Shown here: one piece after another, positions 1 through 8,575 of the stretch
How positions within the stretch are numbered: the first letter of the stretch is position 1
How the letters are laid out: every line of letters begins with the position of its first letter
NCBI GenBank assembly: GCA_002284615.2
Contig: MU069458.1
Coordinates: forward strand, 335,887-355,689
Length of the DNA stretch: 19,803 nucleotides
Source of the DNA: Dunaliella salina
Lineage: Eukaryota; Chlorophyta; Chlorophyceae; Chlamydomonadales; Dunaliellaceae
Direction of reading: 5' to 3'
Program-made: the position numbers and the translations under genes
Notes under the pieces: generated by a model
Databases searched by the model: none
What the model was told of the DNA's origin: nothing
What the model saw: only the letters and a program-made list of their open reading frames with translations

Positions 1-103
1 ACAGCCCCACACGCTCACCTTCGAATGCTCACCGCCCCAGGTGCGTACTACTGCACCACAAGCATTTCAAGGGACTGTGCAAAGAAGGACCCGCCAGCAA
101 AAA

Positions 104-175
104 GGGACCACTGGGAATTGAACCCAGGACCTTCTGGACCCATGATGAATGATAATTCCTCAGGCGAGTGATCCC
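104..175 (-). pseudogene. tRNA-Pro-like pseudogene (72 nt)
   Basis: Read on the minus strand, this 72-nt block begins GGGATCA and ends TGGTCCC, which pair as a 7-bp acceptor stem with one G-U. The T arm is intact: CTGGG/CCCAG around a TTCAATT loop. Five T residues (minus strand, 103-99) follow directly, as after a Pol III gene. The D arm and anticodon arm do not fold normally, and the middle differs from the intact copies at 5571-5651 and 6213-6294. I read it as a diverged relative of those tRNA-Pro genes or the head of a tRNA-derived SINE. Transcription is unknown. Confidence 0.6.
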
Positions 176-342
176 ACCATGCTTGTTGCAGAGGGGACAG
201 CTGCTGCTGGGAGGGGCAAAAAGGCCTTGCATGCAGCTCCTCAGCTTGTATACGATTGAGAATCAGTATGTTGGCTGCGGAAATGAAGATCTGTGCGTTG
301 GTCGCACCCGAATAATGGCAGGTTGCTGGCACCTTCCTTAAT

Positions 343-809
343 GGATTTTTTTCCAAGGTCAATGGCTGAAATCTGTACCTGACCAACCACATGGAGACTG
401 GGACTTGTCACTCCTTATTTTTATAATGTGATTTTTTCTTTAGTGGCAAGGACTCTAAATCACTAGTTCCACCAGAGGTGGACGATGAAGGCCCCAAACA
501 GGGGTCCTTTTGAAATGTACCTTCAGCATGGTGGCCGTTCTTTGCAGTTTTGGTGCTAGGCATCAAATGGTAATTACACAAATCTCCTGAAAACTGCAAC
601 TCACGGTCACTTATGCTATTTGCCAGAATGTGAACCCTAGTTTTAAAGCAAGCACCCACCATATCTGACCAGCCACTGTACCAAATTGGGTGATTTTTAA
701 TGATTTGATGTCCTTGAACAAAAAGATATCGCTGCAAAAAAAAATGGAGTTAAAAGACCTAGTGGTTGGTCAGGTACTGAATTTCAGCCATTTCCCTTGA
801 AAGAAAACC
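343..809. repeat. Imperfect inverted repeat (~48-bp arms) around ~370 bp
   Basis: The reverse complement of 343-390 matches 762-809 at roughly 40 of 48 positions with one indel. The first 16 bases, GTGGTTGGTCAGGTAC, match exactly. The 371 bp between the arms contain no convincing gene. Inside, 446-464 is identical to 3170-3188 of the tandem block downstream, so the segment belongs to a local repeat family. It could be a degenerate MITE-like element or two opposed repeat copies. No clear flanking duplication was seen. Confidence 0.5.
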
Positions 810-1299
810 GAGCACTAGGGGTGCCCAAAAGGTCAATTTTTGACCTCCTTTTTTTCCATTCTTGAATATGCAGGATGTTAGCATATCATTTTAGGGTTAC
901 AAAGAAAATATTTTGGGGGTGAAAATGGTCCCAGGGTGGAGCTGTGGGCCATTTTAGGGTGATCTGAGGCCAGGAGAGTGATCTGGGGTCAACCGATTTT
1001 CATCAATTTTTGGTGAAAGTATTTTTTATTAATATTGTTATAGTTGGCCTGGTCAGATTTGGAAAATATCGGTGGGAAAGAACATTTTTGGGAATTTGGG
1101 CCCGTTGCCCACCTCTGTAATTTCACCCGATCTAGTGCTACAGTGAGGGGCTAAGAACAAAGGTTCTGTGGTCAAAAATGGGTTACACTGTGGCTGATTA
1201 GGTTTAGATCGCTGGGACTGCTAAATTGGATGGCATGGTGGGTACTAGAACCTTTCATGAAGGCCTGGATAGTGTGACCATGCAGTTTTGAAACAAATT
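810..1299. other. Non-coding stretch, no gene seen
   Basis: AT-rich sequence with no open frame of convincing composition. A short perfect hairpin, AGGTCAA / TTGACCT with a 3-nt loop, lies near 831-847. Nothing else supportable was seen. Confidence 0.5.
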
Positions 1300-1710
1300 T
1301 GACCTTTGGTAACCAAGAGTGGTTGAGCGCAAGAAGCTGCACAGGGAAGCAATACCCAGGACCTTTGCCCCTCTTTAGAAGATTCCGATCTTGACCCCTT
1401 TGGCACACAGGCAGAGCTGCTTCCTCGATTTGTGATGTGCACACTCAATCGTGAGGTTATTTGTATGGGATGCATTAGATAGGCCAGAGCCTCAAGCAAA
1501 TGCAAACTTGTCAACTTGAAAGCAAACGCTGGCCAAGAGGGATTAACGGAATTGTCCATTCGAGTTACTGAGTCGGCTCCCTCGAGGAAAGATCCCCTGG
1601 CTGCCTCTTATGCAGAGCTCTTTCCATTCATGCAGGGGGCATCACCTCACCCGCTTCATGGGCAACCAGCCTGTTTATTTGGAGGATCATGATGGGAGGT
1701 GTGGGAAGCC
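1300..1710. repeat. Diverged repeat, copy 1 (partner 1824-2185)
   Basis: This segment and 1824-2185 share ordered landmarks. Both have a decayed CCCAGGACC tRNA T-arm piece, then GATAGGCCAGAGCC (1478 and 1970), then AGCAAATGCAAACTTG, then CCAAGAGGGAT, a GGCTGCCTCTT block, and ATGGGCAACCAG, ending near GGAGGTGTGGGA. The order is conserved but many substitutions and small indels separate the copies. Open frames across it look like chance frames. It is probably an old dispersed or tandem repeat attached to a tRNA-like head. Confidence 0.65.
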
Positions 1711-1823
1711 TTGATCGGATGGAGCCTTGTGAGGGGGCACGATGGCTGCCTTGACATGCCTTAAGCACCGATGCTCCGTGTTTCAACATACCACTAGGAA
1801 GAGTGCACCTGCATCCAAAAAAA

Positions 1824-2185
1824 GGGGGATCACTGGAAATCGAACCCAGGACCCTTGCCCCTACTCTCNGGGATTTTGGTCTTTACCCTCNATTGTGTAG
1901 ACAGAGTTTCTTCCTAGATTTGCNATGTACACANTCACTTGTAAGGCTACTCATNTGGGATTTTTCAGATAGGCCAGAGCCTTGAGCAAATGCAAACTTG
2001 ACAACTTGAAAGCGANTGCAAGCCAAGAGGGATGATTGCAAATGTGTCCACACAAGTCAGAGAGTAAGTTCCCTTTATATCCCCGGGCTGCCTCTTGCAC
2101 GGGGGGCATCATGTTCAATGGGCAACCAGTTTGTTCATGTCGTGGTTTACGTTCGGAGGTGTGGGAGGCCATGAACGGATGTGCC
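1824..2185. repeat. Diverged repeat, copy 2, with tRNA T-arm fragment
   Basis: Partner of 1300-1710. At its left edge (about 1824-1850, minus strand) is a T-arm-like piece, GGGTTCGATTTCCAG, followed on the minus strand by a run of seven T residues (1822-1816). The rest of the tRNA body is not recognisable. Several N bases (1868-2015) fall inside this copy, consistent with merged repeat copies in the assembly. Confidence 0.6.
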
Positions 2186-2233
2186 TCAGTGCACGTCCAT
2201 GCCACCAAAAAAAACCTCATGAGCAAGGAAAAG

Positions 2234-2296
2234 GGGACCACTGGGAATCAAACCCAGGACCTTCTGCATCTCTGGTTTCCCATGGGAATGATTAAA
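2234..2296 (-). pseudogene. Partial tRNA-Pro-like fragment
   Basis: On the minus strand the 3' half of the tRNA-Pro family is present: CAGAAGGTC followed by the T arm CTGGG-TTTGATT-CCCAG and the acceptor half TGGTCCC. A TTTTCC run follows. The 5' half is too diverged to fold. Same family as 104-175 and 3479-3560. Confidence 0.55.
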
Positions 2297-2304
2297 ATTG
2301 TTGT

Positions 2305-2790
2305 GCAGGCTTTCCCGAGGGAGGAGGGGGGCGCCTACTTCAGCATGCGTAATGCTGATAAGAATTTGCAGGCTTTGCTATTGGGTGCGTACTGAGGCAC
2401 AGTGGGCAGTTGAAAACATTCAAATTTTGTGCAGGCTTTCCCAGGGGGGAGGGGGGCGCCTACTTCAGCATGCGTACTGCTGATAATAATTAGGCAGGCT
2501 CTCCTGGAAACCGGCCTTGGGGGGGAAGGGGGCTGAAGGGAAAGGGGCGCGTATTCAGCATGCGTACTGCTGATAATAATTAGGCAGGCTCTCTTGGAAG
2601 GGCTCCCCTCGTGGGGGTGGGGAGGCGCAGACTTCAGCATGCGTACTCCTGATAATAATTGGGCGGGCTCACCTGGAAGGTGCGTACTGAGGGGTGCGTA
2701 CTGCCAAAGAAACCATTCAGCAGGCTGCGTACTGGTGCGTACTGGAGAAATTAAATTGCTGGAAAAAGGGGGTGCGTACTAGGCACAGGT
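2305..2790. repeat. GC-rich irregular tandem repeat with GTGCGTACT motifs
   Basis: The core CAGCATGCGTACTGCTGATA, followed by ATAATT and a GCAGGCT block, occurs at 2341 (variant), 2466, 2556 and 2635. The spacings are 125, 90 and 79 bp, so the units differ by internal deletions. G-runs such as GGGGGAGGGGGGCGCC separate them. From 2385 to 2780 the 9-mer GTGCGTACT recurs at least five times (for example 2385, 2680, 2694, 2772). One more copy is at 41-49. No protein frame explains the conservation. Confidence 0.75.
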
Positions 2791-2807
2791 GGGTCCCGTA
2801 TGTATTT

Positions 2808-3430
2808 GCATCCCCCATATATCCTACCAACATCCTGCGTACCCCAAAGTAGGAAAGAAGAAGGCCCAAAAAATGACCTTGCTGGCAGTGCTCTTTGTGC
2901 TGCATTTCCGGCGGAAGGGGCACGATGGTTGAAAGGCCCGCAGCGCCACCCTAGGACAATGTACATTCCCAAAACATGTATTTGCATCCCCCATACGTCC
3001 TGTTGAAACCCTGCATATTTATAAGAGAAAAGAAGGTCAATGATCNACCTTGTTGTGAATGGCCCTTGTGCTGCATTTTNGGCGGAAGAGGCAGGATGGC
3101 TGGAATGCCATACCTCACCAACCACTGGATCTGTTCACTTCATTTCTTTTATGATGGGACCCTGTCATTGCAAGGACTCTAAATCACTGGAAGCTGTCCA
3201 AGTTGATTCAGCGCATGGTACATTTGGCGGACAAAAAGTTGGTAGTGCTCCTTGTGCTGCATTTCCGGCGGAAGGGGTACGATGGCAGAAATGCCATATC
3301 TCGCCAACCACTGGGTCTTTCCACTTCAAATCTTTTATGGTGGGACCCTGTTGTTGCAAAGACTCCAAATCACTGAAATGCATTCCATTTGGTGCAGTGC
3401 ATGGTCCATTTGGTGGCCAAAAAGTTGTTT
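2808..3430. repeat. Three-unit 170-190 bp tandem repeat
   Basis: Landmarks repeat in order. TGTATTTGCATCCCCCATA occurs at about 2808 and 2977. TTTGTGCTGCATTTCCGGCG or a close variant occurs at about 2892, 3066 and 3255. CCAACCACTGG followed by a GGGACCCTG block occurs in the last two units. The last unit runs into GGTGGCCAAAAAGTTG. Frames open across it are chance frames created by the repeat. Confidence 0.7.
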
Positions 3431-3478
3431 TTGCGCTGCAACTGCATGTGCACCAATCACTGCGGTGTAGAATGGAGG

Positions 3479-3560
3479 GGGACCACTGGGAATCGAAGGG
3501 CCCAGGACCTTCTGCATCTTTGGATAGGATCCCTTGGGGAGCAGAAATGATACCACTGGG
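3479..3560 (-). pseudogene. tRNA-Pro-like pseudogene with enlarged anticodon loop
   Basis: The minus strand shows a D-arm/A-box remnant (AGTGGTATCATTTCTGC) and an anticodon-type stem TTCTGC/GCAGAA closing a loop of about 25 nt. Then come AGGTC, an interrupted T arm (CTGGG with an inserted CCC before TTCGATT) and TGGTCCC. The 5' acceptor strand is missing. It is clearly related to 5571-5651, but the T-loop insertion should prevent function. Confidence 0.55.
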
Positions 3561-3565
3561 TATTT

Positions 3566-4241
3566 TTAGGGTTTAATGAGGCAAGTAGGGCACTCCATGC
3601 CAACTCACCTCTGGCTCCTACTTGCCCCCCCCCCCTTCCCCCATGCTTGTCTGTCCATCAAGCAAAGGCAATTCCTTTTGCCCAAATGCAGTGTATCATT
3701 GTATCATGTATTGTTGACAACAATTATTCATTGGCAACAATGATTACTCCATCTGGTGCTGTGAATGGTCTGCCATGAGGAGGTTCGTGTCTGAGGTGAA
3801 ATAAAGTGGGTCGGATGCGGCTTCTGTCAAAGCAAACCCCCTGTAGCCCTTGGAGTGCTCCCCCTCAGACAAAAACTTTGAATTGTACAGCAGATGATGA
3901 GGCCACATAGGCTGTGGTGCCAAGCTTGGGAGCAGGCTGTGGGTGTGTGCTGATGCGAGGAGCAAGTGAAGTGCTCACATGTTGGTCCTCCATCTGGCCC
4001 CTCTTGAAGACGACGTTTGTGGTGGACACACATGGTAGGGAGACCAANTAGGCCTAGTTTCTCCAGGACTANATGAAAGTGTAGGCACACTGCTGTCAAG
4101 GAAGNGCAGGAGATGCAGTTGTGGTGTCCATTTTGGTNCNAAACNTCCATGAAAAGTGGTCAAAATTGGCCGTTTATGTACCGATTGAATTCCACACTTG
4201 TCAACAACATCCGAAGGCGGCTACAAGCCAGTCAGAGGCTA
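3566..4241. other. Non-coding stretch, no gene seen
   Basis: Contains a C-run near 3627-3636, an ATCATTGTATCATGTATTG block and several N bases (4048 onward). The open frames here have no recognisable domain and no convincing splice context. Confidence 0.4.
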
Positions 4242-4316
4242 GGGATCATGGTTCAGTGGTATAATTTCTGATAGNTTGGGNGGCTTCATTGGGCTCAAAC
4301 CTGCATTTGNTCACAA
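4242..4316 (+). pseudogene. Decayed tRNA-Pro-like sequence, plus strand
   Basis: Starts GGGATCATGGTTCAGTGGTA, which matches the 5' half of the intact tRNA-Pro copies including the A box. It continues to a TTTGGG-like anticodon loop that contains N bases. The 3' half is poorly preserved, with a weak B-box-like GGGCTCAAACC near 4288. This is the only member found on the plus strand, which argues for dispersal rather than a simple tandem array. Confidence 0.5.
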
Positions 4317-4321
4317 AGGGG

Positions 4322-4953
4322 GTTGCTGTGTGCACAAGAAGCGCGACACATCTTCTTGCGAGGGAGCGTTGACCAGGTGCACACTCATTTTGTGCATGCG
4401 CAAAAGGGGCATAGCATCAACTGGCTTTGCTATCATGATGCATTATCACTCAACTTTACAAAAAGGGAGAATCGAAAAACAGGACACTTTATGCTTTAGC
4501 ATTATTGCTGTCTGTATAAGTCAAGCAGGGCAAGCAGGCAGAGCAAGTTGCCATGCACACTCAGACAGTCAGACCNAAGCATGAGCTCATGTCCTACTCT
4601 GCACTCACGGGAGGTCACACTGCATAAACAAGAAGGAGGTCGTGCTTAGTCACCCCACAAACTCNGTACAATCCACTGCATTTCCCACGCGTCTTCAGAA
4701 ACTTTATTTCCAGTTCAATATGCAATGCGCGGCAAGCGACACAGGAAGCTTTGACCCAATGCCATCAACTCTGTGCGTGCTTGCTTGTGACCCCCTCACA
4801 CACTGACTCCCAGCCCAACAACTTGACNCCTGTGCGCTTCCTTGAGCCAAACCACTTCTGCCCACTGAAGCTGCAACTGTGGACTCTGAAGGACTGTGCA
4901 GACCAGTGCACAACCTGTTGACACTGTCTCACGGCAGGTCTCTCCGCAAGCAT
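4322..4953. other. Intergenic stretch, nothing supported
   Basis: A 102-residue frame (4276-4584) and several shorter ones lack recognisable motifs, contain N bases and have ordinary non-coding composition. No RNA gene or promoter could be supported. Confidence 0.4.
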
Positions 4954-5346
4954 TCAGCCCTTCTTTCCCTTCTTCCTAGGAGAGGCCGCTGCGTTGCTAG
5001 CCNTTTTCCCCTTTCTTCTGCTCCTTGGTGCTCCGGCACTACTGCTGCCTGCTTCTGGCTGCAGGTCAGCTTCTGGCTGCTGGTCTGCTTCTGGCTGCTG
5101 AGCTGCTTCCGCCTGCTGGGCTGCTTCCGCCTGCTNGGCTGCTTCTGCCCGCTGGGCTGCTTCTGCCTCCTTTCTTGCCGTACATCCCCTGATGTTGTGC
5201 CCAGTCTTCTCACACCATTTACAATGCTGCTCCTGCTTCCCCAACCGGGGAGCTAGCCCAGCTGCTGCTGCTGATTGCAATCGTTGAGTGAGCGCTATCA
5301 CAGCTGCCTCCTTCTCCTCGTCCGTCATTGGCCACTGGTCTTCAAA
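4954..5346 (-). CDS. Terminal exon encoding a CCHC zinc-knuckle protein
   Basis: On the minus strand an exon of about 130 codons opens after an acceptor-like GGCCGCAG at 5347 and ends at a stop at 4954. Its first residues are FEDQWPMTDEEKEA. A CX2CX4HX4C zinc knuckle (CKWCEKTGHNIRGC) lies near residues 42-55 of the exon. About eight five-residue repeats of the AEAAQ/PEADQ kind and a basic RKKGKKG tail follow. Zinc knuckles of this spacing end many plant Mutator-type transposases and retroviral-type Gag proteins, so this may be the end of a transposable-element protein. No catalytic domain is visible nearby, so that is inference. If no upstream exon exists, the Met at 5328 would give 124 residues. 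Two N bases fall inside. The segment from 5200 upward is duplicated at 5842-5988. Confidence 0.55.
   Translation of the reverse strand, partial: FEDQWPMTDEEKEAAVIALTQRLQSAAAAGLAPRLGKQEQHCKWCEKTGHNIRGCTARKEAEAAQRAEAAXQAEAAQQAEAAQQPEADQQPEADLQPEAGSSSAGAPRSRRKGKXASNAAASPRKKGKKG
5045..5171. repeat. 15-bp coding minisatellite
   Basis: Units like GGCTGCTTCTGCCTGCT, period 15 bp, repeat about eight times with small changes (GGCTGCTGGTCTGC, GCTGCTTCCGCC). On the minus strand they encode the AEAAQ/PEADQ pentapeptides of the zinc-knuckle exon. The 15-bp period preserves the frame. Confidence 0.75.
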
Positions 5347-5564
5347 CTGCGGCCAAAAGCAAAAGCATCAGAGCAAGGCGCGTCGAGGTGAGGCACATGC
5401 TGCATGATGAGTCTCCAGCTTGCCGCGCCTTGCTTGTGCCTGGGACGGAGGCTGGGTCAGATCATCCTTTCGGCTGAGGCAACAGACACACAAGCATGGA
5501 CAGACAGACCACTCTGCAGTAGCAGCTTGCCGGAGGCGACGTCTGCACAAAAAGGAGGAGCACG

Positions 5565-5569
5565 AAAAA
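5565..5569 (-). terminator. Pol III oligo-T terminator
   Basis: Five T residues on the minus strand, one base after the discriminator of the tRNA-Pro copy. Confidence 0.65.
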
Positions 5570-5570
5570 G

Positions 5571-5651
5571 GGGGACCACTGGGAATCGAACCCAGGACCT
5601 CTCCGAGTCTTTCAGCCCAAACGGAGAATTATGCCACTAAACCATGATCCC
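5571..5651 (-). tRNA. tRNA-Pro (UGG) with 9-nt intron
   Basis: The minus strand folds as a complete tRNA. The acceptor stem is GGGATCA/TGGTCCC (7 bp, one G-U). The D arm contains TGGTTTAGTGGCA, matching the Pol III A box. The anticodon stem is CTCCG/CGGAG, the variable loop AGGTC, and the T arm CTGGG-TTCGATT-CCCAG gives the B box. Position 73 is C, as usual for eukaryotic tRNA-Pro. The loop reads TTTGGG, then CTGAAAGAC, then T. Placing a 9-nt intron at the standard 37/38 site gives anticodon TGG. A TTTTT run (5569-5565, minus) one base downstream is a Pol III terminator. The nearly identical copy at 6213-6294 and the decayed relatives leave open that this is a young tRNA-derived SINE head rather than a housekeeping gene. 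Confidence 0.8.
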
Positions 5652-5740
5652 TCGGTGACGCTCACAACTACTATGATTTTATTGTTTATATAATATTAAT
5701 TAATTAAACATGATATTCTCCAATGCGGTTTAAAGGGGAG

Positions 5741-5840
<100 letters not shown>

Positions 5841-5841
5841 N

Positions 5842-5988
5842 CCCAGTCTTCTCACACCATTTACAATGCTGCTCCTGCTTCCCCAACCGGGGAGCTAGCC
5901 CAGCTGCTGCTGCTGATTGCAATCGTTGAGTGAGCGTTATCACAGCTGCCTCCTTCTCCTCGTCCGTCATTGGCCACTGGTCTTCAAA
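5842..5988 (-). pseudogene. Truncated copy of the zinc-knuckle exon
   Basis: The exon of 4954-5346 is repeated here: same FEDQWP start after the same acceptor, same 34-residue lead, and the first knuckle residues CKWCEKTG. It is cut before the His and last Cys of the CCHC motif. The frame then reads into the (GT)n tract as a Thr-His repeat. The knuckle cannot bind zinc, so this copy is a duplication remnant. Confidence 0.8.
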
Positions 5989-6212
5989 CTGCGGCCAAAA
6001 GCAAAAGCATCAGAGCAAGGCGCGTTGAGGTGAGGCACATGCTGCATGATGAGTCTCCAGCTTGCCGCGCCTTGCTTGTGCCTGGGACGGAGGCTGGGTC
6101 AGATCATCCATCCGGCTGTGGCAAACAGACACACAAGCATGGAAAGACAGACCACTCTGCAATAGCAGCTTGCCGGGGGCGACGTCTGCACAAAATAGAA
6201 CAGCAAAGAAAG

Positions 6213-6294
6213 GGGGACCACTGGGAATCGAACCCAGGACCTCTCCGAGACTTTGAATCCCAAACGGAGAATTATGCCACTAAACCATGATCCC
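6213..6294 (-). tRNA. tRNA-Pro (UGG) with 10-nt intron, second copy
   Basis: All arms are identical to the 5571-5651 copy: acceptor GGGATCA/TGGTCCC, D arm with the A box, anticodon stem CTCCG/CGGAG, T arm CTGGG/CCCAG, discriminator C. The intron is ATTCAAAGTC (10 nt) after TTTGGG. Its CAAA can pair with the TTTG of the anticodon loop, as in many nuclear pre-tRNAs. Changes are concentrated in the intron while the arms are unchanged, which suggests selection or very recent origin. The downstream T-run is interrupted (TTTCTTT), a weaker terminator than in copy 1. Confidence 0.78.
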
Positions 6295-6400
6295 TTATCG
6301 CTGCTCACATATATTGTTAAGGTAATATATAAAAATAAATTAATTAAACATGATATTCTCCTATGCGGTCTAAAGGGGAGCTGTTGGATGTGTGCACTTA

Positions 6401-6404
<4 letters not shown>

Positions 6405-6481
<77 letters not shown>
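6405..6481. repeat. (GT)n microsatellite, about 38 units
   Basis: An uninterrupted GT run closing duplication unit 2. It is preceded by GGATGTGTGCACTTAGTGC, which is absent from unit 1. Confidence 0.97.
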
Positions 6482-6486
<5 letters not shown>

Positions 6487-6775
6487 CTTGCATGCATGTG
6501 CTTGTTTGTTCTTCTGTCCCACATTCCAGCCAAGCATGCCATACAATAATTCCATTCATACTCAAATAAAAAAGTATAATACACGCAAGTATAACGCATG
6601 CAAGTAGACCACCGCTCCCAATGAAAGATAATCTTTAATAGGTAATGTTTAAAAGTCAAGATTATTGAATCGAACAAAAAAATTTGAAGTGTGAGGGGAC
6701 CCCAGAAGGGTACCTTTGATCTTGATCGAGAGTTGGCATCGCCCAGCCAGGTCAACAATGAACTGAACACTGAAA
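6482..6775. other. Spacer upstream of the large gene
   Basis: AT-rich sequence with AAATAAAAAAGTATAATAC near 6564-6584. Promoter function for the gene starting near 6776 is possible, but no diagnostic element was recognised. Confidence 0.3.
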
Positions 6776-6847
6776 ATGGACCATCCGGGTGAAAACCCTC
6801 CGGAGCTCGCGCCCCAAGCTAACAACAGTCTTGAGAAGCTTCTCAAG
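6776..6847 (+). CDS. Tentative exon 1 (start exon)
   Basis: The ATG at 6776 opens a 24-codon segment (MDHPGENPPELAPQANN followed by SLEKLLK) ending at the donor AAG|GTAGGT in phase 0. The phase fits the next exon, and the C-terminal SLEKLLK suits entry into a helix. The upstream context does not prove that this is the true start. Confidence 0.45.
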
Positions 6848-7049
6848 GTAGGTGCTCGAGATGCATGGAGGCCATGTACATATCGTAAAGGCCCTGTGCC
6901 CCTCTTCAAGGTGGCTTGCATGGGGTATCCCTTTGCCTCCTTGTACTNCACACTCCTCCTCGGACTTCACAGGGATTCAGGTGAATNAGAACCNTTCGAA
7001 GTTTCTGCATTCTCTNCTCATCCAATGTCAACACAGCGCAGAGGGCCTT

Positions 7050-7125
7050 GCCCACCCACCCAATGCTGCATGTGCCCACCCACCAACCCAATGCCCACCC
7101 ACCAACCCAATGCTGCATGTGCATG
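7050..7125. repeat. Short CCCACCCACCAACCCAATG repeat in intron 1
   Basis: Three imperfect copies of a motif built from CCCACCCACC and AACCCAATG, two of them followed by CTGCATGTG. It lies in the presumed first intron. Confidence 0.6.
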
Positions 7126-7303
7126 CANTGGTGATCACATNCTCATGAACGAGGCATGACCATGACCNATGAGATATTGATTGCACAAATTGCTGCAATC
7201 AATGAAACTCATTCATCAACCCTTGCTTGCCAGCAATATTTTCAGCTACCTTGCACAGTTGTCTCACCCTCTNATCCATGCGCATAATGGTGGCTTTGCA
7301 CAG

Positions 7304-7589
7304 AAGTGGCCAAGGGAGGCATGGCCCGACGTGACATGGAAGATACTGGAGGCCACACCCCCCTCGTAGGAAGAGAGGAAAGCGGAGCAAGCAGCCAACG
7401 ATGCCAAGGTCAAGAAAGCATCCCAGCGCCGGGAGGAACAACGGGAGCGAGCTGCACAGCGAGTGAAGGCCCAAGCAGACTTGAAGAGGAAGCAGGAGGC
7501 AGAGCAGGAGGCAGCTGACAAGCGTTGGGCAGAGGAGGCTCCAGAGCGCGAGAAGCGTGCGGACCAGTACCTACTCATTGCCCTGCTCG
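7304..7589 (+). CDS. Exon 2: charged coiled coil, with an in-frame TAG
   Basis: The acceptor TTTGCACAG|AAG opens a frame rich in Trp and charge (KWPREAWPDVTWKILEATPPS). It hits TAG at 7367-7369 and continues in the same frame as about 70 residues of Glu/Lys/Arg/Ala/Gln coiled coil (EERKAEQAANDAKVKK onward) to the donor CTCG|GTAAGT in phase 1. Composition is coding-like on both sides of the TAG, so a nonsense change is likely. The alternative is that CCCTCGTAG at 7361-7369 is a real acceptor and the exon starts at 7370. Both options keep phase 0. Confidence 0.65.
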
Positions 7590-7898
7590 GTAAGTCCTGG
7601 TGGCATAATCCTAGAAGCCCATCAGAGGAGGAGGCATGGGCAATGTCGGGGATGCGTGATGATAAGGAATGGCTGATCTTGCCATGCGCAAGGGTCCTTT
7701 TGCACCACAACGCAAGGGTCACAAGCAAGAAACCCAAGTGGCAACCAAATGCANGCTGGGGACATTCAAGGTGCACATCCTGAAAAATTGATGAATACCC
7801 AATTGCATTTAGAACAGCAAACATTTGCTCAAGTGCTGCGTGTGTCTGCATCCTGCCTTCATTCGGCTGTACGTCTTGTTGTCATCTTCACTCTACAG

Positions 7899-8065
7899 GT
7901 GGGCGCCCTCCGTACCTGAAGAAGGTAGACATGTCAGTGAAGGAGCGCCACTCCTTCATCATGTGGGCGTTCCTGGAGACAGTACGTGGTGACCTGTACA
8001 ACGAGCTGTGGCAGCTTGGATTTGTAAGGCGCGAGGTGGAGGCTGCCCTCAGCGCTGTGCTCAAG
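7899..8065 (+). CDS. Exon 3
   Basis: Acceptor CACTCTACAG and donor CTCAAG|GTACCC. It enters in phase 1 (completing a Gly codon with exon 2) and leaves in phase 0, 167 nt. The product reads GRPPYLKKVDMSVKERHSFI and continues through a helical segment ending in EVEAALSAVLK. No known domain was recognised, but the composition is clearly coding and the frame has no stop. Confidence 0.75.
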
Positions 8066-8575
8066 GTACCCTTTCATCATGCTTTGTGAGGATTTCCTTT
8101 TAATTTCAACAAAATTGAAAGCAAGGGCGCATGTTTATCTCATAGAAGCCTGGATTGTTTAGAGAAGCACAGTGCGAAATGGTTGTTTTGGTCCGTCTTC
8201 TTGTTTTTGATAAGACAAGGCAAGATATAATATGACGAGGCAATTATGATCAAGACATAATAGACATGGAAAGTGTCATAGATGAAGCTGCCCATGAATG
8301 TAACCCAGAATTGAACAAAGAAGGACCAAGCATTCTTTAAATTCCAGCTCAAGCACAATGGATGATAATGATTAAAAAAAAAGAGCCATACATTGCCAAC
8401 TTCTCACTCAGCATTTTTAGCAGTAGACAGCCCTTTCACGCTCGCTTGACGCATCAGATCAGACATAGATGTTGGGGAACAAACTTTGTTTGCTCTGTAT
8501 CGCAGATTGGTTGGTGACTCCACTGATAGAATCCATAGCGTTTCCAACTTACTATGAGCCAACACATATTGACAG
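8066..8575. other. Intron 3, nothing further seen
   Basis: 510-bp AT-rich intron between exons 3 and 4, with donor GTACCC and acceptor TTGACAG. No embedded RNA gene or repeat was recognised. Confidence 0.5.

Larger units (their letters stand above)
5842..6481. repeat. Tandem duplication unit 2 (~640 bp)
   Basis: Same layout as 5200-5840: truncated zinc-knuckle exon, inverted-repeat spacer, tRNA-Pro copy, AT-rich spacer and a (GT)n tract. Differences are scattered substitutions and a few short indels. Low divergence indicates a recent duplication. Confidence 0.9.

Noticed and set aside
2036..2395. 119-residue plus-strand frame
   Set aside because: It crosses the boundary between a diverged repeat, a tRNA fragment and a tandem repeat, so it is most simply a chance frame.
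2305..2790. CRISPR array
   Set aside because: Unit spacing is irregular (125, 90, 79 bp), intervening sequences are themselves related, and the context is eukaryotic.
3040..3576. 178-residue plus-strand frame
   Set aside because: It spans two tandem units and a tRNA pseudogene on the other strand. The repeat in the protein only mirrors the DNA repeat, and it contains N-derived unknown residues.
6099..6770. 223-residue minus-strand open frame across the second GT tract
   Set aside because: It is opened by the (GT)n tract read as Thr-His and by the reverse side of the tRNA copy. No domain or coding composition outside the repeat.
7264..7851. 195-residue minus-strand frame
   Set aside because: It is the antisense of the coiled-coil exon. 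The plus strand has matching splice phases and biased Glu/Lys/Arg composition.
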